44,141 nt of DNA from the NCBI GenBank assembly GCA_015698285.1, contig CP048685.1, forward strand, positions 3,877,501-3,921,641, in the 5' to 3' direction. This stretch comes from Candidatus Nitronauta litoralis (GTDB taxonomy: Bacteria; Nitrospinota; Nitrospinia; Nitrospinales; Nitrospinaceae). A program made the position numbers and the translations under genes. Positions 18,921 through 27,373 of the stretch are shown here, piece by piece. Each line of letters begins with the position of its first letter. Position 1 is the first letter of the stretch. The notes under the pieces were generated by a model, which did no database searches, was not told the DNA's origin, and saw only the letters and a program-made list of their open reading frames with translations.

Positions 18921-20000
18921 ATGAAAGACGTTTTCCTCTCGGTCAGTACTGAAAAAGGGTTATTTCTATTTTCCTCCGATCTGGAACGAAACAACTGGGA
19001 AATGCGGGGACCGCTTCTCAAAGGCTGGTCCGTTTCCGACACCCTGTTTGATTTTCGAAAAAAGCCCCGAATTTATGCTGCCGTTAACTCTCCCTTCTAT
19101 GGGCCCGGTATTCACCTATCGGAAGACCTCGGGGACAGCTGGCGCGAAATAAAAAATCCGCCACAATATCCACAAGACAGTCCTTATGAAATTGAATCCA
19201 TCTGGACTATCGTTCCAGGTACCCGGGACCAACCCGATACTTTTTATACCGGTGTTGATCCGGCAGGAATTTTTGTCAGCCATGACTGCGGAGAACATTG
19301 GGAATTACTCGATGGGCTTTCCGGTCACCCTTCCCGGGAAGAATGGATGGGTGGGAAAGGAGGGCTTTGTTGCCACTCAGTGCTTGTTGATCCCCAAAAC
19401 CCCGCGAGGTTGTGGGCGGGGATTTCAGCGGTGGGGGTGTTCAGGTCGGATGACGACGGCAAAACCTGGTCCACCAAAAATGAAGGACTTGAAATCGTTA
19501 TTGAAGGCAAAACCCACAAGGAAATCGGATCGTGTGTTCACCGTCTAATTCTCGATCCAACCAACTCCGAGAAACTCTATCAACAAAATCACCGAGGCGT
19601 GTTTAGAAGCAATGATGCCGGCGATACGTGGCAACGCATAGAATCCGGGTTGCCCCACAAGTTTGGGTTTCCCATGGTGATCAATCCGAATGATCCCGGC
19701 ACCTTGTTTATCGTTCCTCAGGAAAGCGACGAGTATCGCGTGATACCCGATGGAAATCTACGTGTCTATCGTAGTGTAGATTCCGGCGATACCTGGCAGG
19801 CTTTAACTAATGGTCTGCCTCAACAAAGTTTTACGGGAGTATTGCGACAGGCGATGACGGTAGACGGGCTGGACAGATGCGGTGTCTACTTTGGAACTAT
19901 TAGTGGCCAGGTACACTACAGCACTAATAACGGGGATCAATGGCAGACACTGCCCTGCCAGCTGCCTCGTATCAATGCCGTATCTGTTTTCATTAAATAA
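18921..20000 (+). CDS. BNR/sortilin-type beta-propeller protein
   Basis: A 359-residue protein made of repeated propeller blades with Asp-box (BNR) motifs: SEDLGDSWRE, SHDCGEHWEL, SDDDGKTWST, SNDAGDTWQR, SVDSGDTWQA and STNNGDQWQT. It has no signal peptide, so it is probably cytoplasmic. Such 'exo-alpha-sialidase'-annotated proteins lack sialidase arginine triads and have no proven enzyme activity. The start is 13 nt after a terminator T-run with only a weak GGTG ribosome site. A MoaD/ThiS-like gene follows after 15 nt, an association I recall from other genomes. Confidence 0.82.
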   Translation: MKDVFLSVSTEKGLFLFSSDLERNNWEMRGPLLKGWSVSDTLFDFRKKPRIYAAVNSPFYGPGIHLSEDLGDSWREIKNPPQYPQDSPYEIESIWTIVPGTRDQPDTFYTGVDPAGIFVSHDCGEHWELLDGLSGHPSREEWMGGKGGLCCHSVLVDPQNPARLWAGISAVGVFRSDDDGKTWSTKNEGLEIVIEGKTHKEIGSCVHRLILDPTNSEKLYQQNHRGVFRSNDAGDTWQRIESGLPHKFGFPMVINPNDPGTLFIVPQESDEYRVIPDGNLRVYRSVDSGDTWQALTNGLPQQSFTGVLRQAMTVDGLDRCGVYFGTISGQVHYSTNNGDQWQTLPCQLPRINAVSVFIK

Positions 20001-20015
20001 TGACCATCAAATAAC

Positions 20016-20294
20016 ATGCAACTGCAAATCCAGGTGCCCTCAATCCTGGCTCACTGCCTGAGTGGTAATCAGGAAACCAGTCTTCATGCTTCCCAATTGG
20101 ATGAAGCGCTAGAAATTTTATGGCAGGAATATCCCCTGCTTAAACATCATTGCCTTACAAAATCCGGGAACATCCGCCCCCACATCCTTATCTATTTTAA
20201 TGAGGACAATATAAAGTGGCTCGACTCTCTGGAGTGTAAAATAACAGAAGGCGACCGACTCACTATTCTTCAGGCAGTATCGGGTGGCGGCTAA
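20016..20294 (+). CDS. MoaD/ThiS-like beta-grasp protein
   Basis: A 92-residue protein with the ubiquitin-like beta-grasp pattern: an opening strand (MQLQIQVPSIL), a helix with LDEALEILWQEYP, a middle strand HILIYFNEDNI, and a C-terminal LTILQAVSGGG. The Gly-Gly end is the site adenylated and thiocarboxylated in MoaD and ThiS. No MoaE, ThiG or E1-like ThiF/MoeB gene is in the window, so molybdopterin or thiazole synthesis is not supported locally. It is transcribed directly behind the beta-propeller gene. Confidence 0.82.
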   Translation: MQLQIQVPSILAHCLSGNQETSLHASQLDEALEILWQEYPLLKHHCLTKSGNIRPHILIYFNEDNIKWLDSLECKITEGDRLTILQAVSGGG

Positions 20295-20330
20295 TTTGCC
20301 CTTTCCAATCAACTTCCATCACTTAAGATC

Positions 20331-21185
20331 ATGCACAACAAAACCCTTCTTATAACAGGAGCCAACTCCGGATTGGGACGGGTCAGTGCTGAACATTTCG
20401 CTGGAAACGGCGCTGAGGTAATCCTTGTTTGTAGAAATCAGGAAAAAGCTATTGCAGCGCGCGATGAAATTACAGCGAAAACTGGAAACGCAAATCTGCA
20501 TGCCTATTCAGCAGACCTGAGCGCGGTGGAGGAGGTCCGCAAACTCGGAAAAAAAATTATAGAGAATCACCCTCGACTTCATATTCTCATGAACAACGCG
20601 GGTGTCCTGCTTGGGGAGCGACGAGAAACTGTCGACGGGTACGAAACTACTTTTGCCACCAACCACCTTGCATACTTTCTCCTTACCCGGCTTTTAATTG
20701 ATCGGCTAAAAGAATCCGCTCCCGCCAGAATCATCAACGTTTCCTCCATGGTTCATGCCTGGGGAACAATCAACTTAGATGATATTTTTATGAAAAGGAA
20801 TTACCGCGCCCTGCCCGCTTACTACCAGTCAAAACTCGCCAACGTTATGTTCACCTATGCCCTTGCAAAGCGTTTGGAAGGAACAGGGGTCACGGTCAAC
20901 TGCCTGCATCCTGGAATTGTCGATACCGGTTTTGGCAGGGAAGGATCTTTTCTCTATAAACTGAGTAAAGCGATCGCACGCCCATTTTTTTACATTAATC
21001 CTGAGCGTGGCGCTGAAACCCAGATTCATCTTGCGGAATCAGATGATATAAAACATTTATCCGGGAAATACTTCACAAAGAAGAAGGCGGTGAAAAGCTC
21101 GACTTTATCCTACAGTGTCGAGGATCAGGAAAAATTGTGGCGATTGAGCGAGGAGTGGTGTGGCCTGACGCATTGGCCTCTGTAA
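20331..21185 (+). CDS. Short-chain dehydrogenase/reductase (retinol-dehydrogenase-like)
   Basis: A 284-residue NAD(P)-dependent oxidoreductase. The cofactor motif TGANSGLG spans 9-16 and the basic residue of VCRNQEK suggests NADPH preference. NNAG is at 88-91, catalytic Ser139 in INVSSM, and Tyr164-x3-Lys168 in YYQSK. LHPGIVDTGF is typical of the WWOX/retinol dehydrogenase branch. The substrate is unknown. It starts 36 nt after the MoaD-like gene without a clear ribosome site. Confidence 0.9.
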   Translation: MHNKTLLITGANSGLGRVSAEHFAGNGAEVILVCRNQEKAIAARDEITAKTGNANLHAYSADLSAVEEVRKLGKKIIENHPRLHILMNNAGVLLGERRETVDGYETTFATNHLAYFLLTRLLIDRLKESAPARIINVSSMVHAWGTINLDDIFMKRNYRALPAYYQSKLANVMFTYALAKRLEGTGVTVNCLHPGIVDTGFGREGSFLYKLSKAIARPFFYINPERGAETQIHLAESDDIKHLSGKYFTKKKAVKSSTLSYSVEDQEKLWRLSEEWCGLTHWPL

Positions 21186-21476
21186 AGACCTGGAATGCCA
21201 TAGCTGGCCCTAGCGTTTTCATTATTTGCTTCTATCCAGATAAACCAATCAAAGTTTAAAAAAAAATTTGTTCAACTCATACCAGACTTGTTTTGCAGGA
21301 GATGAGGCTCAATACAGGAGGTGATCTCTTTGAGAAATTCTCATATCTCTATTCAACCCTTACTGAAAAGTTTTCATTTATTGCAAAAACAACCTGGAAT
21401 CAATAAGGTATTTATTGTTTTCAGCCAAAACTTTCTACCAGCTAATTGACACAACTCACAAGGGAATTGCGAATTC

Positions 21477-22028
21477 ATGTCAGATCGGTCCGGATTGAAA
21501 TGGGTTAAATTAAAGCGATTTATTTCACTGATGTTTCAACCAGAATCAATGACCACTTACCAATCCGTCTCCCGGTTTGAGGATATTTCTATTGAGCGGC
21601 TAAAAACGGACGGTATCGAAGGTGTTCTCATTGATGCCGACGGCACTCTCGGGCCAGACCATGCCCGGCAATACAGTGATGCCGTAGTCGGTCATGTCCT
21701 GAAGATGAAAGAATCCGGGCTCAAGGTAGCTATATTCACGAATGCCCGGGAAGACCGGTTCCATCAATTCCCCGGAATCCCGGTTGTATCCGATGTTCCC
21801 GCCAAGCCAGCCCCCGAGGGCTTCCTGAAAGCGATGGAACATTTTCTTGAACTGGAAAACCCTGCGCAAGTGTGCATGATTGGGGATAATTATTTAACTG
21901 ACGGGGGAGCAGTAAAAGCAGGAATGCTTTTCCTCTATGTAGAACCCATTCCAGGTCCAGAAAATTTTATTCATAAATGGACCCGCGATTGGGCCTTCAA
22001 GCGCTGTAAATCTAACACCTCCCCTTAA
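21477..22028 (+). CDS. YqeG-like HAD-family phosphatase (subfamily IIIA)
   Basis: A 183-residue protein. HAD motif I is DADGTL with Asp53 and Asp55, motif II is in IFTNARED, the Lys motif is in AKPAPEGF, and motif IV is in MIGDNYLTDGGAVKAG. The order and spacing match the YqeG/GEP4 group, whose eukaryotic member dephosphorylates phosphatidylglycerophosphate. A role in phosphatidylglycerol synthesis is therefore possible but unproven. About 290 nt without a gene precede it. A short basic N-terminal extension may peripherally bind membranes. Confidence 0.85.
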   Translation: MSDRSGLKWVKLKRFISLMFQPESMTTYQSVSRFEDISIERLKTDGIEGVLIDADGTLGPDHARQYSDAVVGHVLKMKESGLKVAIFTNAREDRFHQFPGIPVVSDVPAKPAPEGFLKAMEHFLELENPAQVCMIGDNYLTDGGAVKAGMLFLYVEPIPGPENFIHKWTRDWAFKRCKSNTSP

Positions 22029-22122
22029 AGCCCTTTGTTTTTCAAGGCTTCCCGCCAAGCACCAATTTGACATAAAGACTTGTTTCGGTATAGAATTGGG
22101 AGAATTCTATCAAAAGAGCCTT

Positions 22123-22536
22123 ATGCGATCCTTTCGATTTGTCATCATTGTAACCGGATTTCTCTTCCTGGGATTGAGTGTGTTGTCCAGCAATGCGTTG
22201 GCGCATCCTCATTCGCATGGAAAAAACCCGTTTGATCACAAAAAGAAGGCTGTCTCGTTGCATTGCTTATTAAAAAATCATACCAATCATTTTTTAAAAT
22301 TCTGTCCTCACGCGCAAAAGACAAAAGAATCCATACAAATACTGACTTCTGCCTGCGGTAGTACACCCGCATCCAAGCACGGGGCAAATATTCAAAATCC
22401 GGTCACACCGGTCACTATTTCGATTGTATTAAAACCCAGCAAGGACATCCGGGTCACTCACCTCCTCCTCCAAAATGAAAAACCCGGAATTTTAAGCCTT
22501 GAAACCGCATCTCCCCCTCCGCGGTCTTTAGCTTAA
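22123..22536 (+). CDS. Secreted His-rich protein, unknown function
   Basis: A 137-residue protein when started at the ATG at 22123, which puts a signal peptide first (hydrophobic 5-20, then SSNALA, cleavage before HPHSHGK). A TTG nine codons upstream is a weaker alternative. The mature N-terminus HPHSHGKNPFDH is a likely metal ligand, and three further Cys (about 46, 58 and 75) lie in the next 65 residues. I recognise no family. It precedes the outer-membrane/cytochrome/thioredoxin genes on the same strand, with a 138-nt gap before them. Confidence 0.6.
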   Translation: MRSFRFVIIVTGFLFLGLSVLSSNALAHPHSHGKNPFDHKKKAVSLHCLLKNHTNHFLKFCPHAQKTKESIQILTSACGSTPASKHGANIQNPVTPVTISIVLKPSKDIRVTHLLLQNEKPGILSLETASPPPRSLA

Positions 22537-22674
22537 ATTCTGTTTAGTTAACTCCCAATAGAACACAAATACTAAAAGTATAAATCCTGTTTTCAGGTCT
22601 ATCCCTGGAAGACTGTGCGTTTTTTTAAATTCGCCTTTCTGTGGAAAAGTCGCTGATTTTTCGGAGAACAAGCA

Positions 22675-23847
22675 ATGTTAAACAAGCTCAAATCTTTACT
22701 GTTGACCTTCATGGTTGCCGTCTGGTTGCTTCCAGCATCCACCGTTCAAGCCTATGTCGGACTGTGCTGTACCCACTGTGGCGGTAACATGCCCATGAAT
22801 ATTTTTGGTGGTGGAATTCCGGAGACACATGAATTCCGGGTGAAGCTGAGCCAGATGTTTATGGAAATGGGACCCCTTCGCAGCGGAACTAATGACATCG
22901 TCACGGAATCTATTCTTGGAATGCCGAACGGTAGAACGTTCGGTGCAGCTCCTCGCGAGATGCGCATGTACATGACCATGCTGGGCGGTGCCTATTCCTT
23001 CACCGACGACTTTGCCATTATGGCCATGACCAGTTACAAGCGAAACGACATGGATATGGTGTTCAATGTTCCACTTCGCAACAACATGTTAGGGAACAAT
23101 CCTTCAAGGGCTCGAGGCTTCACGATGCACTCCGAAGGATTGGGAGACACCAAAGTTCTGGCAAAATATCGCCTTTACTCCGATGACAACCTGGTCCCGA
23201 CCAAACAAATTTCAATTGTCGGCGGACTGTCATTCCCAACCGGGGATATCAACAAGCGTTTCACAAGAAGTCCGATCACAGGTCAAAATGGCCAGATCCT
23301 GCCCTACAAAATGCAAATGGGTAGTGGTAGTTTTGACCCAATCATGGCGGTGACCCTCCAGGGTTCGTCCTCTCCTTTCTGGTACGGTTTAAACGCCATG
23401 TACATTGGCCGTTGGCATGAAAATGACCAGGGCTATGAGCAGGGGGACGAGTTTAAATTCGACCTGTACACCATGTACCAGTTTCATGAAAAAGCACTGG
23501 TTCAACTCCAGTTCAATGGCCATCTGGAAGATGCCTACAATGGTCTGCCTGGCGCAACACGTTTTAACGGTAACGGTATTTTTGCTCCGACCGGCCAGTT
23601 TGCGAGCCCTTTGTTTGATCCAAACAACTATGGATTCACCAAGCTCAATATTACAGCTGGAGTTCAGTTCCAACCGTTTCCCCTGCACATTATGGAACTG
23701 CTGGCATCCGTCCCGATTCATCAGGATTTGAGTGGTCCGCAATTGAGTGAAGAGTGGCGCATGATGTTCAGTTATTACATCGAAATTCCGACTTCCAAGA
23801 GCCGCCGCTACAAGGGCACCAAGGCTCCTGGCGAACTCGGTTTTTAA
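22675..23847 (+). CDS. Outer-membrane beta-barrel 'transporter' with Cys/Met-rich N-terminus
   Basis: A 390-residue protein. The signal peptide is about residues 1-26 (ends VQA). The mature start AYVGLCCTHCGG has three cysteines (31, 32, 35) and is followed by Met-dense segments NMPMN, MFMEMG and MRMYMTMLGG. The remainder has alternating strands (WYGLNAMYIG, FKFDLYTMYQFH, ITAGVQFQPFP) and an aromatic MMFSYYIEIP near the end, consistent with an outer-membrane barrel of the MetA/phenol-degradation 'transporter' group. Met and Cys clusters suggest copper(I) binding; this is inference. Cytochrome c and TlpA-like genes follow within 12 and 10 nt, forming an operon. Confidence 0.78.
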   Translation: MLNKLKSLLLTFMVAVWLLPASTVQAYVGLCCTHCGGNMPMNIFGGGIPETHEFRVKLSQMFMEMGPLRSGTNDIVTESILGMPNGRTFGAAPREMRMYMTMLGGAYSFTDDFAIMAMTSYKRNDMDMVFNVPLRNNMLGNNPSRARGFTMHSEGLGDTKVLAKYRLYSDDNLVPTKQISIVGGLSFPTGDINKRFTRSPITGQNGQILPYKMQMGSGSFDPIMAVTLQGSSSPFWYGLNAMYIGRWHENDQGYEQGDEFKFDLYTMYQFHEKALVQLQFNGHLEDAYNGLPGATRFNGNGIFAPTGQFASPLFDPNNYGFTKLNITAGVQFQPFPLHIMELLASVPIHQDLSGPQLSEEWRMMFSYYIEIPTSKSRRYKGTKAPGELGF

Positions 23848-23858
23848 TCTGAACACCC

Positions 23859-24167
23859 GTGTTTAAAAGGAAAAAGAACATTAAAAAAGTTTCATGGAAG
23901 AAAATTTTTTTGGGAAGTATTCTGGTTTTAGTGGCATCGGGTTGTGCCTCTTTTGGAAATTATCCTGAAGCAGGCACTCCGGTCCACAAGACCTTTGTAA
24001 CCCAATGCGGCCAGTGCCATTCAGTGCCTCATCCCGGGAGACACACTCCGGAACAATGGGATCACGTACTTGGCATGATGGTGGAGTTCATGGACGAACG
24101 AAAAGTGTCTTACACAAAAGAAAACATGCGGACAATCCGGGCATACCTGCATCGAAACGCCCGCTAA
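23859..24167 (+). CDS. Small lipoprotein cytochrome c
   Basis: A 102-residue protein starting at GTG. A membrane segment (about 15-27) ends in the lipobox VASGC (Cys29), so it should be lipid-anchored on the periplasmic side. The heme motif is Cys50-x2-Cys53-His54 (CGQCH), followed by PHPGRHTPEQW and VLGMM, whose Met73 or Met74 may be the distal ligand. It is shorter than usual class I cytochromes. It lies 11 nt after the barrel gene and 10 nt before the TlpA-like gene, indicating co-translation in an envelope redox cluster. Confidence 0.85.
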   Translation: MFKRKKNIKKVSWKKIFLGSILVLVASGCASFGNYPEAGTPVHKTFVTQCGQCHSVPHPGRHTPEQWDHVLGMMVEFMDERKVSYTKENMRTIRAYLHRNAR

Positions 24168-24177
24168 GGAGAAGGTG

Positions 24178-24747
24178 ATGAAGGTCAAACGTTCACTCAT
24201 GGTATTGAGCCTGACTTTAGGTTTTGCTGTTGCTCCCTTGTTAAACGGAAATGCGTTGGCACACAAGGAAGCGTATTCGCAGTTGGGTGCGGTCTACCCT
24301 CAACGAATCAAGGTCGCTCCGGAATTTTCCTTAAAAGACCTTACTGGCAAAACAGTAGACTTGAAAGACCTTCGCGGCAAACCGGTTCTCCTTAACTTCT
24401 GGGCTACCTGGTGCCAGGCCTGCAAAGAAGAACTGCCTTCCATGCAACGCTTGCATGAAACCATGAAGAATGAAGGTGTTCAGGTAATCGCCATCTCCAT
24501 TGACAGGGCGGACCCTGAGGAAGTCCAGAAATATGTGGATCAGTACAAATTAACTTTTCCGGTTCTCCTGGACCCGAACCAGGAAACACGGCGGCGTTAC
24601 TTTATTATGGGGCTCCCAACCTCTTATCTGATTGATGCCAACGGAAAGTTGAGAGGATTCATTTCCGGCTCACGGGAATGGGACAGCGAGACGTCCAAAA
24701 GAGTAATGCGCATCCTGCTCAACAAAGAATTCAACGCCGGTTTATAA
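24178..24747 (+). CDS. TlpA-like periplasmic thioredoxin
   Basis: A 189-residue protein. The signal peptide is about 1-28 (ends NALA). The thioredoxin fold carries Cys79-Gln-Ala-Cys82 in FWATWCQACKEELP and the cis-proline in GLPTSYLID. TlpA/ResA proteins reduce apocytochrome cysteines or copper-site disulfides. WCQAC differs from the common WCxPC, as its third residue is Ala, which may alter redox potential. The ATG at 24178 is preferred to a GTG one codon earlier; TAAGGAG precedes it. Its operon mates suggest work on the adjacent cytochrome or on metal-site cysteines. Confidence 0.9.
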   Translation: MKVKRSLMVLSLTLGFAVAPLLNGNALAHKEAYSQLGAVYPQRIKVAPEFSLKDLTGKTVDLKDLRGKPVLLNFWATWCQACKEELPSMQRLHETMKNEGVQVIAISIDRADPEEVQKYVDQYKLTFPVLLDPNQETRRRYFIMGLPTSYLIDANGKLRGFISGSREWDSETSKRVMRILLNKEFNAGL

Positions 24748-24761
24748 GCTGACGCTCGCCC

Positions 24762-25544
24762 TTGAAAATCTCTGATAACATTTTCCGCTTCTCACTAGCC
24801 GTTGCGTTAACTGGGTGCGCTGCTTTCCTTTTGGCAGCCAGTCTCTCTTCAGCCGCCCCTCCCCCTCCTTTAATCGAAAAACTCGATTCGCATTACTATT
24901 ACCCACAGCGCGAGGGCATTAAAAGCCTGAAATTCAGTATCCATTGGGCCCAGCTTGATCCCTTTGCAGACACTGAGGATAAAAAACTTCTCAACAACCC
25001 AACCGTTATCTTTAACTGGAAAGCCGGTCAGGATAAACCTGATTTTGAAATTGACGAGTCGGCTGGCAGCGTCTCTCCAATAAGAGAACTCGAGATATTA
25101 AAGTTTATGTCGCAATACGCTGAAGTATTCATGCCCATCCCCTTGAGCAAGACCCTTGACGATTACACCTTTAAGGGGAAAAAACAGCGGAAGGGATATC
25201 TTGAAGCCCGGTTTAGTACAGACTCGGCTCATCCGATCATGCAATATGATTTTAAAATCGACCCCAGGCACTGGAACATAAAAACCCTTCTTCTAAGAAG
25301 GCAGCACTCCCCTTTCAATGTCACCAGTCATTTGAAATATGCTGATAGAAATGGGAAGTCGCAGGTGCTGGAAAGTCGGTCAAGGTTTGAAATGAACGGG
25401 AAAAAATATGAAGAGACTCTGGAGTTTTTCTACAGCAAGATCGAAGGCTATTGGCTGCCTACCCGTGTACGCCAGCAATTAAAAGAAGGCACCAAGCTAG
25501 CCAACTCCTATATTTTCACTTTCGCTGGCTATAAGATCAATTGA
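24762..25544 (+). CDS. Secreted protein of unknown function (last gene of redox/metal cluster)
   Basis: A 260-residue protein beginning at TTG. The signal peptide extends to about residue 32 (hydrophobic, ends SSAAP). The mature part has strand-rich charged sequence (IKSLKFSIHW, YLEARFSTD, YDFKIDPRHW, LESRSRFEMN, YWLPTRVRQQ), reminiscent of LolA-like half-barrel proteins but without a certain match. It starts 15 nt after tlpA, so it is likely the operon's last gene. Its 3' end overlaps the convergent btuF-like gene by 8 nt. Confidence 0.6.
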   Translation: MKISDNIFRFSLAVALTGCAAFLLAASLSSAAPPPPLIEKLDSHYYYPQREGIKSLKFSIHWAQLDPFADTEDKKLLNNPTVIFNWKAGQDKPDFEIDESAGSVSPIRELEILKFMSQYAEVFMPIPLSKTLDDYTFKGKKQRKGYLEARFSTDSAHPIMQYDFKIDPRHWNIKTLLLRRQHSPFNVTSHLKYADRNGKSQVLESRSRFEMNGKKYEETLEFFYSKIEGYWLPTRVRQQLKEGTKLANSYIFTFAGYKIN

Positions 25545-26478
25545 CCGGCAATTCCAACCCCGCCGACAACCGGATACAGTCCCTGGCATATCGAGTTCCA
25601 AAGTCCGGGAAAGCTTCCGGGTGTGTGCAGTAGGCAAGGATCTCAAGCGATTCCATGAGAAAGGGTCCGGGTCTGTTAAAGTAACGGTTGCCATCTACAA
25701 AATAAAACTGCTGTTCCCTTGAAGCCGTCCAGTTTTGCCAGGGCACCTGCTGTTTCAATCGGTCTATCTCTCCAATCAGTTGGTCGAGGTTGAATCCACA
25801 GGGCTTGACGACGACGACTTCCGGATCGATTGACTGCAACTGCTCTGCATTCAGAACAACCGCTTTTTCTCCCGGTTTCGAAAACAGGGGCTTGCCTCCA
25901 CAGATCTCCACCATATCCGCCATCCACAGCCCACCAATATAGACAGGATCGATCCATTCAATCGTCAGCACACGCTTTTTGGAAAGATTCGCAACCTTTT
26001 CCTGGATATATTTTGTCCGTTTTTCAACATCGTTTCGAAACGATTCGTAAGCGGAAACGGCATCCAACGCCTCCGCCACCTGCTTCACGGTCTGCCACAC
26101 ATCCTCAAGAGTTCCCGGCTGAAGGGAGATCAATTGAGCCTGGTCACCAAATGCCTGCTTACAGGCATTTTCCACTTGCCCGTAAGAAACCGCACACACA
26201 TCGCATAAATTCTGCGTGATAATAAAATCAGGCGCCAGCTCTTGCAATTTCTTCTCATCCAGTTGGTATACAGTCACCGCTTCCTTTAAAATATTTTCGA
26301 CAGACCTGTGAATCTCGACACTTGGCAAATAAGGTTCAACGCGAGTACTGGTAAGAGCTGGCAGGTCTAACACGGACGGAGGGAAGTCACAACTGTGTGA
26401 TCGCCCAACCAGCTTATCCTCCAGACCTAACCTGCATACAATATCTGTAGCGGATGGAAGCAGACTAACGACTTTCAT
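25537..26478 (-). CDS. btuF: BtuF-like cobalamin-binding protein (no signal peptide)
   Basis: A 313-residue protein of the class III periplasmic-binding family used for B12 and siderophores. It opens MKVVSLLPSATDIVCRLGLEDKLVGRSH, the typical BtuF start strand, then shows DFIITQNLCDVCAVSY, VLTIEWIDPVYIGG and the VVVVKPCGFNLD hinge. There is no signal peptide or lipobox at the chosen ATG (26478), and the 15-residue upstream extension does not supply one. Such 'cobalamin-binding' cytoplasmic homologues may serve in salvage rather than import. No BtuCD genes are adjacent. B12 binding is inferred from family and from the window's B12 genes. Confidence 0.75.
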   Translation of the reverse strand: MKVVSLLPSATDIVCRLGLEDKLVGRSHSCDFPPSVLDLPALTSTRVEPYLPSVEIHRSVENILKEAVTVYQLDEKKLQELAPDFIITQNLCDVCAVSYGQVENACKQAFGDQAQLISLQPGTLEDVWQTVKQVAEALDAVSAYESFRNDVEKRTKYIQEKVANLSKKRVLTIEWIDPVYIGGLWMADMVEICGGKPLFSKPGEKAVVLNAEQLQSIDPEVVVVKPCGFNLDQLIGEIDRLKQQVPWQNWTASREQQFYFVDGNRYFNRPGPFLMESLEILAYCTHPEAFPDFGTRYARDCIRLSAGLELPVN

Positions 26479-26609
26479 TCCATTAACTTTCAAAAAACAG
26501 GTGGGTGGTTCCCTCACAAACAAAAATTTGGGAACCTCGGAAAAATCTACTAAAGTATAGGCTGGACAGCCTCAGTGTTGCAATCATATTACGAAATCAA
26601 GGAGCCAAT

Positions 26610-26981
26610 ATGTCAGTGTTACTGTGGGTCGGGGCGGGTGGATTCCTCGGTGCGATCCTGCGGTATCTGGTAAGCGGGTGGATTCAGGGAAGCGGCACAC
26701 AGTTTCCATTTGGAACACTGTCGGTCAACTTCCTGGGCAGTTTCCTGCTGGGAACCCTGATGTTCCTTTCCGAATTTAAAGGCATCTTGTCGGAAGAAGC
26801 GCGTTTGTTTTTATGCATTGGAATGCTGGGCTCCTTCACCACCATGTCGACCTTTGGATACGAAACCTTTCGTTTGATGGACCAGGGACAATGGGGCCTG
26901 GTTTCCACCAATATTCTCGGCTCTGTAATTCTGGCCGTGCTGGGTGTGTATCTGGGGCGAACGTTGGCTTTGCAGTTATAA
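26610..26981 (+). CDS. crcB: Fluoride exporter CrcB (Fluc)
   Basis: A 123-residue, four-helix membrane protein. The family motifs GGFLGAILRY, FPFGTLSVNFLGSFLLGTL and GMLGSFTTMSTFGYE are intact. Fluc channels are dual-topology dimers that expel fluoride. The ATG at 26610 has AAGGAG 5 nt upstream; a longer frame adds 35 unlikely residues. A DUF190 gene follows 13 nt later, a frequent partner. I do not see a fluoride riboswitch upstream. Confidence 0.95.
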   Translation: MSVLLWVGAGGFLGAILRYLVSGWIQGSGTQFPFGTLSVNFLGSFLLGTLMFLSEFKGILSEEARLFLCIGMLGSFTTMSTFGYETFRLMDQGQWGLVSTNILGSVILAVLGVYLGRTLALQL

Positions 26982-26994
26982 AAGGGGATTTCTG

Positions 26995-27336
26995 ATGAAA
27001 CCACAATCCGATGCTGTTGTCCTTAGGATTTATACAGGTGAAGCGACGCGCTTTAAGGATAAGGCTTTATATAAATACCTTATCGAATTATTTCGAAAAG
27101 AAGGACTTTCCGGGTGCACCGTACTTCGGGCCATTGATGGTTTTGGAAAGACCAGCCATGCCCACACGGCCTCTATTCTACGGCTGTCGACTGACCTGCC
27201 AGTGGTGGTAGAAGTGGTGGATAACCGTGAAAACATCGATCGCATAAAGCCCATGCTCTCAGGTGTGGTGACAGAAGGCTTGATCACCGAGCAAACAGTC
27301 AGAGTCGTTCTTTATAATGGCAAAAATGAGGGTTGA
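26995..27336 (+). CDS. DUF190 family protein (CrcB-associated)
   Basis: A 113-residue soluble protein with the DUF190 ferredoxin-like pattern: LRIYTGEATRFKDKALYKYLIELFRKEGLSG, then TVLRAIDGFGKTSHAHTA and LPVVVEVVDN. The family commonly sits beside crcB and resembles PII-like signalling proteins; its ligand is unknown. The ATG at 26995 is chosen over a longer in-frame extension that overlaps crcB, as GGGG sits before it. It is co-transcribed with crcB. Confidence 0.92.
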   Translation: MKPQSDAVVLRIYTGEATRFKDKALYKYLIELFRKEGLSGCTVLRAIDGFGKTSHAHTASILRLSTDLPVVVEVVDNRENIDRIKPMLSGVVTEGLITEQTVRVVLYNGKNEG

Positions 27337-27373
27337 CTCCCATACCAACAACAACTAGTTTGGACATCCCCGG

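Noticed and set aside
26479-26609. Fluoride riboswitch upstream of crcB
   Set aside because: The conserved aptamer pattern is not present; only an ordinary ribosome site is seen.
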